DNA of 64,000 bases from CANMXU01 sp052030545 (GTDB lineage: Bacteria; Pseudomonadota; Gammaproteobacteria; Enterobacterales; Alteromonadaceae), in the NCBI RefSeq assembly GCF_052030545.1, contig NZ_JBPDIH010000003.1:558001-622000 (forward strand), given 5' to 3'. A program made the position numbers and the translations under genes. Under the pieces are notes generated by a model, which searched no databases, was not told the DNA's origin, and worked only from the letters and a program-made list of their open reading frames with translations. This document shows positions 9,038-17,462 of this stretch, one piece after another. Within the stretch, counting starts at the first letter, position 1. Each line of letters starts with the position of its first letter.

Positions 9038-9124
9038 CAATTAACCTTGGTAACCCCACTATCTGGCGTTCAGACTGGTGGCTTTGCGTCCTGACCTCAC
9101 GATCAGTTTGCCTTTAACTTGTTG
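9038..9124 (-). promoter_or_regulatory. Cyclic-di-GMP-I (GEMM) riboswitch aptamer
   Basis: Read on the minus strand, the hallmark GEMM-I blocks occur in order. GGCAAAC (9106-9112) is followed by a CTGATC/GGTCAG stem capped by a GTGA GNRA tetraloop, then GACGCAAAGCC (9080-9090), a CCAC...GTGG second arm with AGTCTG/CAGAT inside, and GGGGTTACC (9049-9057). A short closing stem GTTAA/TTAAT is possible. This matches the aptamer that binds c-di-GMP through the tetraloop/receptor-docked two-helix fold. It lies in the long leader of motY-lafK-fliEFGHIJ, so c-di-GMP probably tunes this flagellar operon. Whether it acts as an on- or off-switch cannot be told from sequence. Confidence 0.87.
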
Positions 9125-9130
9125 CAGCGG

Positions 9131-9159
9131 ATTTAACATCAAATTACATTAAATAACAA
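9131..9159 (-). promoter_or_regulatory. Putative sigma-70-type promoter of the riboswitch-motY operon
   Basis: On the minus strand TTGTTA (-35, 9154-9159), a 17-base spacer and TTAAAT (-10, 9131-9136) would start transcription near 9124, right at the 5' side of the aptamer. Each hexamer matches consensus at 4 of 6 positions. No good sigma-54 GG-N10-GC element was found at this point. Confidence 0.4.
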
Positions 9160-9639
9160 TAGTTCTCACTTGGCAGTGCCGTAGTTTAATTACAAAAACT
9201 CCCCTTTCGCTTCAAGATAACTTCACGACATTTATCGCGGATAATTCGCTGCGATAAGTGTTTGCTGAAACTTTCCTACATCAAAAAAAGAGATTACAAA
9301 TCTGTAACATTTTACTTTTTAGCTATGCTTATTTTTTGTTGAACATTTAAGCAACTTTATCAATGCGCCGATTTACACCAAGAATGTTTGTAAGCCCGTA
9401 TAAAACTTGTTGCTTTTGAAAGATTACTAGGTTTAAACTAATAAGCAATTACCCCCAAAAAATACAAAAGTGAGCCAAGAAAGCTCAAAATACTTAGTCA
9501 TTTCCCTCAGTATTTTAGTTTCTATTTGTATCGGTCGCTTTATTTGTTATTAGCATTTTTTATCTGCGCAACGCCTCAACGCAAGCCAACAGCTTAGTGA
9601 GTTAATGTCGCAAATAACGTATTTTTTGGAGAAGTTGTC
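9160..9639. other. Long AT-rich intergenic region upstream of fliM
   Basis: About 480 bases without a convincing gene between the riboswitch promoter and fliM. A 7-bp inverted repeat TTATCGC/GCGATAA (9232-9238 and 9251-9257) encloses a weak GG-N10-GC element (9239-9252) that could be a regulator site or a poor sigma-54 promoter. The fliM promoter should lie here. A short minus-strand reading frame at 9550-9750 has no supporting feature. Confidence 0.4.
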
Positions 9640-10575
9640 ATGTCCACCTTCAAACGTTCGCCTAGTCAATCGAAGATTTATAGTGCGGACGCCAGTAAAA
9701 ACATTCAAGCTTATGATTTGTTTGGTGAAAAGCGCCAACAGCTTGAACATTTAGCAAGCCTTAACCGCCAGCAAAAAGCCATTTTAAAAGGCGTCGCATT
9801 TGAGTGCATTCGTATTTTCAATGATCACGATTGTAAGCTTGAGCTCAGTAAATTTAGCGAGCAAGAACTGGTCACTGACATCGACCTATCAACAGATACT
9901 CAAGAACAATCAGAACAACAAAACAGTACTAACAACAATAAGTTGATTTGGATTCAAGCGAGTAACCAATTAAAACAAAAGGTTTTTTTAGCGGTTAGCT
10001 ATTCCACACTGTACAGTTTAACCGAGCTCTATTTGGGCGGTCAGCAATCCAATGTCGTTAAACACACGCCAGTGAGTGACATTAGCGAGTCAGAATTACG
10101 CTTGCTCGAACGCATACTTTTCATTCACTTAAACGCGTTAGATAATTGCTTTACCATGACCAATGCATGGCAAACACGCATTATCGACCCGCCAAAGGCA
10201 ATGCCTGCGCAACTGAGTACTTGCGCCTGCTTTAGCGTCGCGGAATTTCAGGCGCTGTGGCAACTTTGGTTACCGCATGATCTGGTCACTATTCCCGCAA
10301 AAATTACCGCAAAATTAGCCGAACCCGTCAATCTTTCTGAAAAACTCGCCACCGCTGCGCAATGTATTCCAACAAAGCTGAATGTGGTGTTAGCCAAAAC
10401 CCAAGTATCCCTCGCCCAGTTAACTGAGCTAATTGAAGGGGATTTATTACCAATAGAGCTGCCCGAAATTGTTGACGCCTATGCTGGCGAACAAGCCATT
10501 GCACAAGGCAAAATTGTCGATCGCAACGGCAATTTAGTGATGCAAGTTACCCAAGTTCAACCGCTTAATGTCTAA
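9640..10575 (+). CDS. fliM: FliM-like flagellar motor switch protein, divergent
   Basis: A 311-residue C-ring protein. The C-terminal SpoA-like domain (LNVVLAKTQVSLAQLTELIEGDLLPIELPE, about 245-305) and the CheC-like middle domain support FliM, and position directly before fliN confirms it. The chain is divergent: the N-terminus (MSTFKRSPSQSKIYSAD) has no LSQxEIDALL motif, the segment that binds phosphorylated CheY in chemotactic FliM proteins. This suggests a motor not switched by CheY in the usual way, as proposed for some lateral flagella. It heads the fliMNPQR-flhBA operon, with GGAG before ATG. Confidence 0.87.
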   Translation: MSTFKRSPSQSKIYSADASKNIQAYDLFGEKRQQLEHLASLNRQQKAILKGVAFECIRIFNDHDCKLELSKFSEQELVTDIDLSTDTQEQSEQQNSTNNNKLIWIQASNQLKQKVFLAVSYSTLYSLTELYLGGQQSNVVKHTPVSDISESELRLLERILFIHLNALDNCFTMTNAWQTRIIDPPKAMPAQLSTCACFSVAEFQALWQLWLPHDLVTIPAKITAKLAEPVNLSEKLATAAQCIPTKLNVVLAKTQVSLAQLTELIEGDLLPIELPEIVDAYAGEQAIAQGKIVDRNGNLVMQVTQVQPLNV

Positions 10576-10584
10576 GGAATAAAA

Positions 10585-10941
10585 ATGAACGATTTTAATG
10601 TAGATAACCTCGATTTAAATGTTGATGAACTCGACGGCCTAGACGATATCGAGGTAACCGAGCCACAAGAAAAACCAGCGCCCAAAAGAGATTTAAGTTT
10701 TTTTCACAACATTCCTGTCGATGTTACCTTGGAAGTGGCTAGCACTAAATTAGTGCTCGGCGATTTAATGGAGCTAACCTCAGGCGCAGTGATTGAATTA
10801 GACAAACTCGCCGATGAAGCACTAGATGTAAAAGTGAATGGCCAGCTGTTAGCAAGCGCCGAAGTTGTTGTGGTTAACGGTAAATACGGTATTAAGTTAA
10901 TCGATATTGTTGATGATGTGCTAACAGGTTTTACTCAATGA
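10585..10941 (+). CDS. fliN: FliN, flagellar motor switch protein
   Basis: A 118-residue protein of the lower C-ring. An acidic N-terminal tail leads into one SpoA domain (FFHNIPVDVTLEVASTKLVL, then LASAEVVVVNGKYGIKLIDI), which is the FliN pattern. FliN also docks the FliH-FliI complex for export. It follows fliM by 9 bases and its stop overlaps the fliP start as ATGA (10938-10941). The length is slightly below that of enteric FliN (137) but normal for lateral systems. Confidence 0.95.
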   Translation: MNDFNVDNLDLNVDELDGLDDIEVTEPQEKPAPKRDLSFFHNIPVDVTLEVASTKLVLGDLMELTSGAVIELDKLADEALDVKVNGQLLASAEVVVVNGKYGIKLIDIVDDVLTGFTQ

Positions 10942-11675
10942 AAAGCAAGTTATTGTTGCTAGTCACTTTACTGATTGGTTTTACCGCGCCTGCCTATGCA
11001 GACTTAACCTTGTTCTCGATGAGCGAAGGTGGGGTAAAACAAGAGTACAGTGTAAAGCTGCAAATATTGCTGATGATGACTGCCCTCAGTTTATTGCCAG
11101 CAATGCTGCTAATGCTCACCAGTTTTACCCGTATCATTGTGGTATTAGCCATATTAAGACAAGCCTTAGGTTTACAACAAACACCGCCAAATAAAGTCCT
11201 TATTGGCATAGCGTTAACCTTAACCATTTTGATCATGAAACCGGTGTGGACCGATATTCATCAAAATGCATTTATCCCATACGACAATGAAGAGATCAGC
11301 TTAAATCAAGCGGTTAATATTGCAAAAGTACCTCTGCAAAATTTCATGTTGGCACAAACACGCGAAACCGATCTTGAGCAAATGCTTAAAATTGCCAACG
11401 AACCTGCACTAGCGCCCGGTCAAGAAATTCCGTTTGTAGTGTTAATGCCGGCATTTGTTTTAAGCGAGCTAAAAACCGCCTTTCAAATTGGCTTTATGTT
11501 ATTTATTCCATTTTTAGTGATCGACCTTGTCGTTGCCAGCGTGTTAATGGCGATGGGTATGATGATGTTGTCGCCGCTCATCATTTCCTTACCGTTTAAA
11601 CTGATGGTGTTTGTGTTGGTAGACGGCTGGGCAATGACCGTAGGCACGCTAACCGCCAGTTTTGGAGGAGTCTGA
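10938..11675 (+). CDS. fliP: FliP, flagellar export gate protein
   Basis: A 245-residue inner-membrane protein of the FliPQR export channel. A cleavable signal peptide (ending near PAYA) is followed by membrane helices, including LLPAMLLMLTSFTRIIVVLA and the conserved LRQALGLQQTPPNKVLIGIA segment, then the hydrophobic C-terminal pair with MSPLIISLPFKLMVFVLVDGW-like sequence. Complete and highly conserved. Its TGA overlaps the fliQ ATG by one base. Confidence 0.97.
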   Translation: MKSKLLLLVTLLIGFTAPAYADLTLFSMSEGGVKQEYSVKLQILLMMTALSLLPAMLLMLTSFTRIIVVLAILRQALGLQQTPPNKVLIGIALTLTILIMKPVWTDIHQNAFIPYDNEEISLNQAVNIAKVPLQNFMLAQTRETDLEQMLKIANEPALAPGQEIPFVVLMPAFVLSELKTAFQIGFMLFIPFLVIDLVVASVLMAMGMMMLSPLIISLPFKLMVFVLVDGWAMTVGTLTASFGGV

Positions 11676-11944
11676 TGTCGCCAGAGCAAATTGTCACCAT
11701 TATGAGCCAAGGTATTAATACCATTATCGTTATGGTGGCAGTGCTTATTATTCCTGGCCTTATCGTTGGTTTAATTGTCAGTATTTTTCAAGCAGCCACC
11801 CAAATTCAAGAGCAAACGTTAAGCTTTTTACCGCGCTTAATTGTCACCTTATTTATGCTTATTTTCTCAGGGCATTGGCTGTTGAAACAACTGCAAGATT
11901 TGTTTAATGAGCTCTTTCATAACATTCCTAACCTCATTGGCTAG
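11675..11944 (+). CDS. fliQ: FliQ, flagellar export gate protein
   Basis: An 89-residue protein with two membrane helices (about 16-38 and 50-72), the family length. FliQ wraps the FliP/FliR pore in the export gate. The motif GLIVGLIVSIFQAATQIQEQ is the conserved loop between the two helices and identifies the family. Translationally coupled to fliP and followed two bases later by fliR. Confidence 0.97.
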   Translation: MSPEQIVTIMSQGINTIIVMVAVLIIPGLIVGLIVSIFQAATQIQEQTLSFLPRLIVTLFMLIFSGHWLLKQLQDLFNELFHNIPNLIG

Positions 11945-11946
11945 CG

Positions 11947-12717
11947 ATGACCATTAGCACACCTGAGTTGATGATGATAATGGGCAAACTATGGTGGCCA
12001 TTTATTCGCATTGCCGCCGTACTCTGGTTAATGCCTTTTTTTGGCGACCCGCGAATTACGCCAACCGTACGTATTTTATTTGCCTTAATTATTGCCATTA
12101 TTATTGCGCCAATCATGCCAGCGATGCCCGCAGTGGACCCCTTTTCACTCGCGAGCGTTACCTTGGCGGTTGAACAAATTGTCTTTGGTGTTGTATTAGG
12201 GCTAAGCCTGAACATGCTGTTTACTGTGATGATCATGGTGGGGCAATTTGTTTCAATGCAAATGGGACTTTCCATGGCGATTATGAACGACCCCGCCAAT
12301 GGCGGAAGCGCACCGATTATTTCTCAGATCATGATGATATTTGCCACCTTGCTGTTTTTGGCGTTAAACGGTCATCTGATCGCCATCGATATTATTATTG
12401 AAAGCTTTCGCACTTGGCCGGTTGGCAGCAGTGTTTTTCAATTAGATTTACACAAAGCCATTATGCTTTATGGTTGGATGTTTGGCGCGGCGTTAATGTT
12501 GTCGATGCCAGCCATTATTGCCATGTTACTCGTTAATATTACTTTTGGTGTTATGAACCGCAGTGCGCCATCGCTGAATGTTTTTTCGTTAGGCTTTCCA
12601 ATGGGCATGATGATGGGGCTAATTTGTTTAAGCCTAGTATTTAGTGCCATTCCGAGTCGGTTTTTAGACTTTACCGTTTATGTGTTGGCGCAAATGCGCG
12701 CCATTATCGGAGGGTAA
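11947..12717 (+). CDS. fliR: FliR, flagellar export gate protein
   Basis: A 256-residue integral membrane protein with about six helices, the third component of the export channel. Family signals include the FFGDPRITPTVR region, the GQFVSMQMGLSMAIMNDP segment and NRSAPSLNVFSLGFPMG. Complete, ending immediately before the flhB ATG. Length is typical. Confidence 0.96.
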   Translation: MTISTPELMMIMGKLWWPFIRIAAVLWLMPFFGDPRITPTVRILFALIIAIIIAPIMPAMPAVDPFSLASVTLAVEQIVFGVVLGLSLNMLFTVMIMVGQFVSMQMGLSMAIMNDPANGGSAPIISQIMMIFATLLFLALNGHLIAIDIIIESFRTWPVGSSVFQLDLHKAIMLYGWMFGAALMLSMPAIIAMLLVNITFGVMNRSAPSLNVFSLGFPMGMMMGLICLSLVFSAIPSRFLDFTVYVLAQMRAIIGG

Positions 12718-13845
12718 ATGTCAGAAAACAGCAGCCAAGAAAAAACTGAAAATGCCTCGCAACAAAAAATAGATAAAGCGAGGAAAGAAGGACAATTAGC
12801 CCGTTCCAAAGAGCTTAACACCGCCGGCTTGTTATTAATGGGCGGCATTGCATTTTTATGGTTCGCGCCAAAATTTAGCGAAATGCTAACCAAATTAACC
12901 ACGCGGCAATTTCAGTTAGATCGCTACGCGACTCGAGAAACCGGAGTAATGGCGCAATATTTCACTCAGGCCATTATTGATATGTTAATGGTGATCGTGC
13001 CATTCATCGCCTTTTTAAACCTGCTGTTATTATTTCTTAGTTTGATCCCCGGCGGTTATGTCTTTGCCTTAAAGGCGGTGCAGCCTAAATTAAGCAAACT
13101 TAATCCGTTAAAGGGCTTAAAGCGCATGGTTTCAAGCGAAGCTTTGGTTGAGCTGATCAAGTCGATACTTAAAATTAGTTTGATCACCGCCACCTTATTC
13201 ATCATTTTGCATTATTACTGGCATGAACTGTTTCTAATGGCGCAAATGCCGTTTGTTGAAGCGATTGAAAAAGGGCTTAAAATCGTTTCCTTGGCTTTTA
13301 TCATTATGGGCAGTTCACTGATCACGGTTGCCCTGATTGATATTCCCTATCAACGTTTTGCCATGTTGAAAAAACTCAAAATGACCAAGCAAGAAGTCAA
13401 AGAAGAGCATAAAAATGCCGAAGGTCGTCCTGAGATAAAACAACGCATTAAACAAATTCAGCGCCAATTAAGCGAATCAAGACTCGAGCAACAAGTGCCC
13501 AATGCCGATGTGGTTTTGGTTAACCCGACCCATTACGCTGTGGCAATAAAATATCAAGCCAGCCGCGCAAGTGCGCCATTCGTGGTGGCAAAAGGCGTTG
13601 ATAACATGGCTGCCCGCATTAAAGAATTGGCAAAAAAACATCAGGTTGAAGTGGTGGCATCGCCCGAGTTAACCCGCGCGGTTTATTATTCCACCCAAGT
13701 TGAACAAGAAATACCGGGCGCACTGTATACCGCAGTCGCCTATGTACTAACTCATATTATGAAACTTAAAGCCTATCGAGATGGCCGCGGCCAAAAACCG
13801 CAAGCAATGCCAACTTTTTCCATCCCTGACTCATTAAAACGTTAA
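12718..13845 (+). CDS. flhB: FlhB, export substrate-specificity switch protein
   Basis: A 375-residue protein with four membrane helices (between about 35 and 210) and a cytoplasmic autocleaving domain. The self-cleavage motif NPTH is at residues 269-272, within VLVNPTHYAVAIKY. Cleavage switches export from rod/hook to filament proteins once the hook is complete. The basic N-terminus (KIDKARKEGQLARSKEL) is also conserved. It starts on the base after the fliR stop. Confidence 0.97.
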   Translation: MSENSSQEKTENASQQKIDKARKEGQLARSKELNTAGLLLMGGIAFLWFAPKFSEMLTKLTTRQFQLDRYATRETGVMAQYFTQAIIDMLMVIVPFIAFLNLLLLFLSLIPGGYVFALKAVQPKLSKLNPLKGLKRMVSSEALVELIKSILKISLITATLFIILHYYWHELFLMAQMPFVEAIEKGLKIVSLAFIIMGSSLITVALIDIPYQRFAMLKKLKMTKQEVKEEHKNAEGRPEIKQRIKQIQRQLSESRLEQQVPNADVVLVNPTHYAVAIKYQASRASAPFVVAKGVDNMAARIKELAKKHQVEVVASPELTRAVYYSTQVEQEIPGALYTAVAYVLTHIMKLKAYRDGRGQKPQAMPTFSIPDSLKR

Positions 13846-13859
13846 TTGTAGAGGTAAAC

Positions 13860-15938
13860 GTGAACTGGAACATTTTAAGAAGCAGCTATATTAGCATCCC
13901 GATTTTACTACTGGCCATTTTGGCAATGGTAATACTGCCCTTGCCTGCTTGGTTACTCGATAGCTTATTTACCTTCAATATTGTGCTATCGGTCATTGTA
14001 TTGTTGGTAGCAGTATCAACAAAAAGGCCGTTAGATTTTTCGGTATTTCCCACGGTGTTGTTAATCGCAACATTAATGCGCTTAACGCTCAATATCGCCT
14101 CTACTCGTATTGTGCTTTTAAATGGTCACGAAGGTGGCGATGTTGCCGGTAAAGTAATTCAAGCATTTGGTGAAGTGGTGATCGGCGGCAATTACGTTGT
14201 TGGTATGGTGGTTTTTGTTATTTTGATGATCATTAACTTTGTCGTGATCACCAAAGGTGGCGAGCGTATTTCTGAAGTTGCGGCACGCTTTACTTTAGAC
14301 GCCCTACCCGGTAAACAAATGGCGATTGATGCCGACTTAAACGCAGGTGCAATCGATCAACAACAAGCTAAAAAACGTCGTGCTGATGTTTCCGCCGAGT
14401 CAGATTTTTATGGTGCGATGGACGGCGCTTCGAAGTTTGTTCGCGGTGATGCGGTTGCCAGTTTACTTATTCTAATGATCAACCTGTTAGGTGGTTTAAC
14501 CATAGGCGTATTTCAGCATGGGCTTGACGCAGGCGATGCATTCGAGCGTTTTGCGTTATTAACCATAGGTGACGGTTTAGTTGCGCAAATTCCATCACTA
14601 TTACTAGCAACCGCAGCAGCGATTATTGTTACTCGCATTAACGATGGTGATGACGGCGATATCTCTAATCAAATTGGCAAACAATTGCTCGCCACGCCAA
14701 AAACCATTTATACCGCCGCCATTATTATGCTGATTTTAGGCTTAGTGCCGGGTATGCCAACCTTAGCGTTTTTATCATTTTCAGCAGCACTCGCCTTTGG
14801 TGGCTGGCAACAGCAAAAACGACAAAAGCTCGATGCTCCATTAGAACAAGCCGAAGAAATGGTCGCGGAGTTAGTTAAAAATCCTAGCCCACTAAAATGG
14901 GACGATTTGCCGATTGTTGATACCTTATCGGTAGAGTTGGGTTACCAGCTAGTTTCTATGGTTGATCACACAAAAGACGCTGAACTTATCGCACGCATTA
15001 AAGGGGTACGTAAAACCTTATCAGAGAAGATGGGCTTTTTACTGCCTGAAGTGCGCATCAAAGATAACTTAACCCTAAAAGCCAATGAATACAGTATAAA
15101 ACTCAGTGGCGCAAAAGTGGCAACCGGTTTTGTTAAAAAAGACCATTTATTAGCGATTAAATCGGGGGAAGTATTTGGCACCCTCGACGGTGAAATTGTA
15201 CGAGATCCCGCTTACAACATGGAGTCGGTGTGGATCACTATCGAACACAAAGCAAAAGCGTTGAATTTAGGGTATTCCGTGGTTGATTGCCCAACGGTAA
15301 TTGCGACCCATGTCAGTAAAGTCATGCTCGACAACTTGGCCGACATCTACAGTTTTATTGAAAACGAAGCGCTAATTTCGCGCTTAAAAGCGATTTCACC
15401 TAGCCTAGCCGAACACTTTGACAAAGCACTGACCAGTAGCGAACAACTAAAAGTCTTTCGTCAATTATTACGTGAAAAAATACCTTTGGTTGATCTCACT
15501 AATATTGTCACCACTTTAGTGGATTCCGCTGAAACCACTAAAGATCCGATTTTACTTTGCGCGGATGTACGCTGCACCCTTAAACGCATTATTGTTGAAC
15601 AAGCCATTGGCGATCGCACCTCGTTAACCACCTTTACCTTAGCTGATAGTTTAGAGCAAACCCTGTTAGCCGCCTTGCAGCAATCGCAACAAGAAAGCAA
15701 AGTCTCGCTCGACAGCTTCCCTATCGATCCCACCTTATTAAGTCAATTGCAACAGCGTATGCCAAGCGTAAAAGAAAAGCTGCAACAAGAAGGTCATCCC
15801 GCGGTATTGTTAGTGGTGCCACAACTTAGACCATTACTCGCCCGCTACGCGCGCTCGTTTGCCAAGGGCTTGTCTATTTTGTCGTACAACGAAGTACCTG
15901 AACATATTCAAGTTGATGTTGTCGGTACGCTAGGGTAA
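13860..15938 (+). CDS. flhA: FlhA, flagellar export gate protein
   Basis: A 692-residue protein: eight N-terminal membrane helices (about 15-320) and a large cytoplasmic chaperone-docking domain that forms the nonameric export ring. The FHIPEP-like signature region between the helices (AARFTLDALPGKQMAIDADL, about 145-165) is well conserved. The GTG start at 13860 follows GAGG with good spacing. Last gene of the fliMNPQR-flhBA operon. No flhF or fleN follows, unlike polar flagellar loci, which supports a lateral-type system. Confidence 0.96.
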   Translation: MNWNILRSSYISIPILLLAILAMVILPLPAWLLDSLFTFNIVLSVIVLLVAVSTKRPLDFSVFPTVLLIATLMRLTLNIASTRIVLLNGHEGGDVAGKVIQAFGEVVIGGNYVVGMVVFVILMIINFVVITKGGERISEVAARFTLDALPGKQMAIDADLNAGAIDQQQAKKRRADVSAESDFYGAMDGASKFVRGDAVASLLILMINLLGGLTIGVFQHGLDAGDAFERFALLTIGDGLVAQIPSLLLATAAAIIVTRINDGDDGDISNQIGKQLLATPKTIYTAAIIMLILGLVPGMPTLAFLSFSAALAFGGWQQQKRQKLDAPLEQAEEMVAELVKNPSPLKWDDLPIVDTLSVELGYQLVSMVDHTKDAELIARIKGVRKTLSEKMGFLLPEVRIKDNLTLKANEYSIKLSGAKVATGFVKKDHLLAIKSGEVFGTLDGEIVRDPAYNMESVWITIEHKAKALNLGYSVVDCPTVIATHVSKVMLDNLADIYSFIENEALISRLKAISPSLAEHFDKALTSSEQLKVFRQLLREKIPLVDLTNIVTTLVDSAETTKDPILLCADVRCTLKRIIVEQAIGDRTSLTTFTLADSLEQTLLAALQQSQQESKVSLDSFPIDPTLLSQLQQRMPSVKEKLQQEGHPAVLLVVPQLRPLLARYARSFAKGLSILSYNEVPEHIQVDVVGTLG

Positions 15939-15975
15939 ATCGATTAGTCGTAAAATCTGTACGCAAAGGTATTGA

Positions 15976-15999
15976 TGAACCTACAAGGAAGTAGGTTCA
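15976..15999 (+). terminator. Hairpin after flhA
   Basis: A perfect 9-bp stem TGAACCTAC/GTAGGTTCA with loop AAGGAA lies 38 bases after the flhA stop and just before the end of the convergent small membrane gene. There is no T-run on the plus strand, so efficiency is uncertain. Confidence 0.4.
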
Positions 16000-16007
16000 A
16001 GCGCATA

Positions 16008-16325
16008 TCATTGTTGAATAACAAAAAAGGTGATGATAAATATAGTCAGCATGAGATAGCAAAAAATCATCGGATAAAGAATATAACCGTCGTTACCTCG
16101 ACGGGTAAATTGCAGCACAATTCGCCCCACCAACGTATTATAAACCACCATAAAAAAGCTCAGAATACTGCCGCCCATTAACGAAATAGACGTTAATTGT
16201 AGATAGCAAAATAAAATGAGGACAAAATCGAGCAAGATAAGGTAGAGCATAGCTTTATGCAATTGCTTATGTTGGCTTTCTTGAGGAGAAAGCGCTCTGC
16301 CCTTATTTTCACGATTAACTGTCAA
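16008..16325 (-). CDS. Small membrane protein of unknown function
   Basis: I do not recognise this 105-residue protein. A charged, basic N-terminus of about 25 residues is followed by three likely membrane helices (about 26-47, 50-68 and 83-103), with RRGNDGY in the last loop. It runs convergently to flhA and no partner gene is adjacent. The longest frame uses a TTG start. A later ATG (AMLYLILLDF) would remove the soluble head, so the true start is open. It resembles the small hypothetical membrane proteins common in Alteromonadales. Confidence 0.6.
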   Translation of the reverse strand: MTVNRENKGRALSPQESQHKQLHKAMLYLILLDFVLILFCYLQLTSISLMGGSILSFFMVVYNTLVGRIVLQFTRRGNDGYILYPMIFCYLMLTIFIITFFVIQQ

Positions 16326-16357
16326 ACGAATTCATCCCTAACGGCATTATAATTGTT

Positions 16358-16537
16358 ATGCTAAGCCATCCACTTGCTTGGCAACAGCTTGAATATTTTG
16401 TCATGCAAATATACAAACTAGAAACGCTTCGGCCAGTGTTTCCCCTGATATATACGATTAAAAGTGATCATTGTGACGGTGTGCAATTATCAAAAATTTG
16501 CGATGTCTTGTACGACACTTTTACCAACCATTACTAA
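16358..16537 (+). CDS. Possible small protein (59 residues), unconfirmed
   Basis: An ATG-initiated frame encoding 59 residues (begins MLSHPLAWQQLEYF, ends DTFTNHY) in the gap upstream of the membrane gene at 16008. The composition looks protein-like, but there is no clear ribosome site and no family I recognise. It could equally be chance or a decayed gene. Confidence 0.25.
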   Translation: MLSHPLAWQQLEYFVMQIYKLETLRPVFPLIYTIKSDHCDGVQLSKICDVLYDTFTNHY

Positions 16538-16700
16538 CGGTTAGCTGGCTAAGTAGGAGAAAGGTGATGTAACTTTTGCCAAACCATTACTCTTAATGAG
16601 GTTACTTATTACTATCGACCAAAAGAATAAAAATATTAAATATTCAGGAAAATTGATCGCTCAACTGACGCATCAAGTATGTAAACAGCTAATTTTTTCC

Positions 16701-16737
16701 TAAAAAAAAGCTTGAGTGATTAGACTCAAGCTTTGTT
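16701..16737 (-). terminator. Rho-independent terminator of slmA
   Basis: On the minus strand an AGCTTGAGT/ACTCAAGCT stem with a 6-base loop is followed by a run of eight T. It sits 20 bases after the slmA stop. The A-run on the other side means it may work in both directions. Confidence 0.8.
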
Positions 16738-16757
16738 CTTAAATTTATTTTTCTGTG

Positions 16758-17342
16758 CTATTTACCAGCCATTAAAAACTGCCATTGGTCGGCAAAGCTT
16801 TCGCTTGGCTTTTTACTAAAGCCTGAACGCACGTATTGGCTAATTTTACCTTCCGAATAAGACACTAAGATATTGGCTAGTGCTTGTTCATTAATGGTGA
16901 AATTTTTACCTTCACGCAATTTTCGCTCACGCAATACCTGCTTAAATTGCGATTCGAGTTTTTCAAAAAACTGGTGAATTCTAGCGCGTAAACGCTCATT
17001 TTCACCCATTAAGGCATCACCAGATAAAATACGACACATGCCAGGGTTACGCTCTGCAAAGACGAGCAAAACATGCAAAATATGATGGCAACGAGTAATC
17101 GCTTCTTTGTGATCGGTTAAAATTAAATTGATACGTGAGAAAATAGACTCTTCAATAAACTCAATTAAGCCTTCAAACATGCGAGCTTTCGATGGAAAGT
17201 GACGATAAAGCGCCGCCTCAGATACACCAACTTCTGCTGCTAATTTAGCAGTAGTAATTCGTTGCCCCGGGCTAGTTTCTAGCATGAGTGCTAAACATTC
17301 CAAAATTTGTTGTTTGCGATTAGGCTTTGCTGTGGCCGTCAT
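16758..17342 (-). CDS. slmA: SlmA, nucleoid occlusion factor
   Basis: A 194-residue TetR-fold DNA-binding protein that binds chromosomal SBS sites and blocks FtsZ ring formation over the nucleoid. The N-terminal helix-turn-helix (ITTAKLAAEVGVSEAALYRH, about 29-48) and the body (FAERNPGMCRILSGDALMGE) closely match SlmA rather than metabolite-binding TetR repressors. It lies downstream of coaBC, as in many gammaproteobacteria, but dut, which often sits between them, is absent here. Confidence 0.95.
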   Translation of the reverse strand: MTATAKPNRKQQILECLALMLETSPGQRITTAKLAAEVGVSEAALYRHFPSKARMFEGLIEFIEESIFSRINLILTDHKEAITRCHHILHVLLVFAERNPGMCRILSGDALMGENERLRARIHQFFEKLESQFKQVLRERKLREGKNFTINEQALANILVSYSEGKISQYVRSGFSKKPSESFADQWQFLMAGK

Positions 17343-17462
17343 AAATGTTGTTCTCGTGTTTAGGGTGTACGTGACTTTGCGAACTCGTGTTTATAGTGAA
17401 AATTTAGTGCAAAGTATTTTTATTTTATTTATCTCAAATCTATTTGATTTTGAGTTTATTGT

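Noticed and set aside
9239..9252. GG-N10-GC element as a sigma-54 promoter for fliM
   Set aside because: Only the invariant GG and GC match; the other consensus positions do not, and it lies 400 bases from fliM. Kept only as a weak note.
9550..9750. Minus-strand open frame of 66 codons crossing the fliM start
   Set aside because: It overlaps the fliM ribosome site and N-terminus and has no recognisable feature.
17343..17462. A dut gene between slmA and coaBC, as in many gammaproteobacteria
   Set aside because: The 120-base gap has no coding room for it; dut must be elsewhere.
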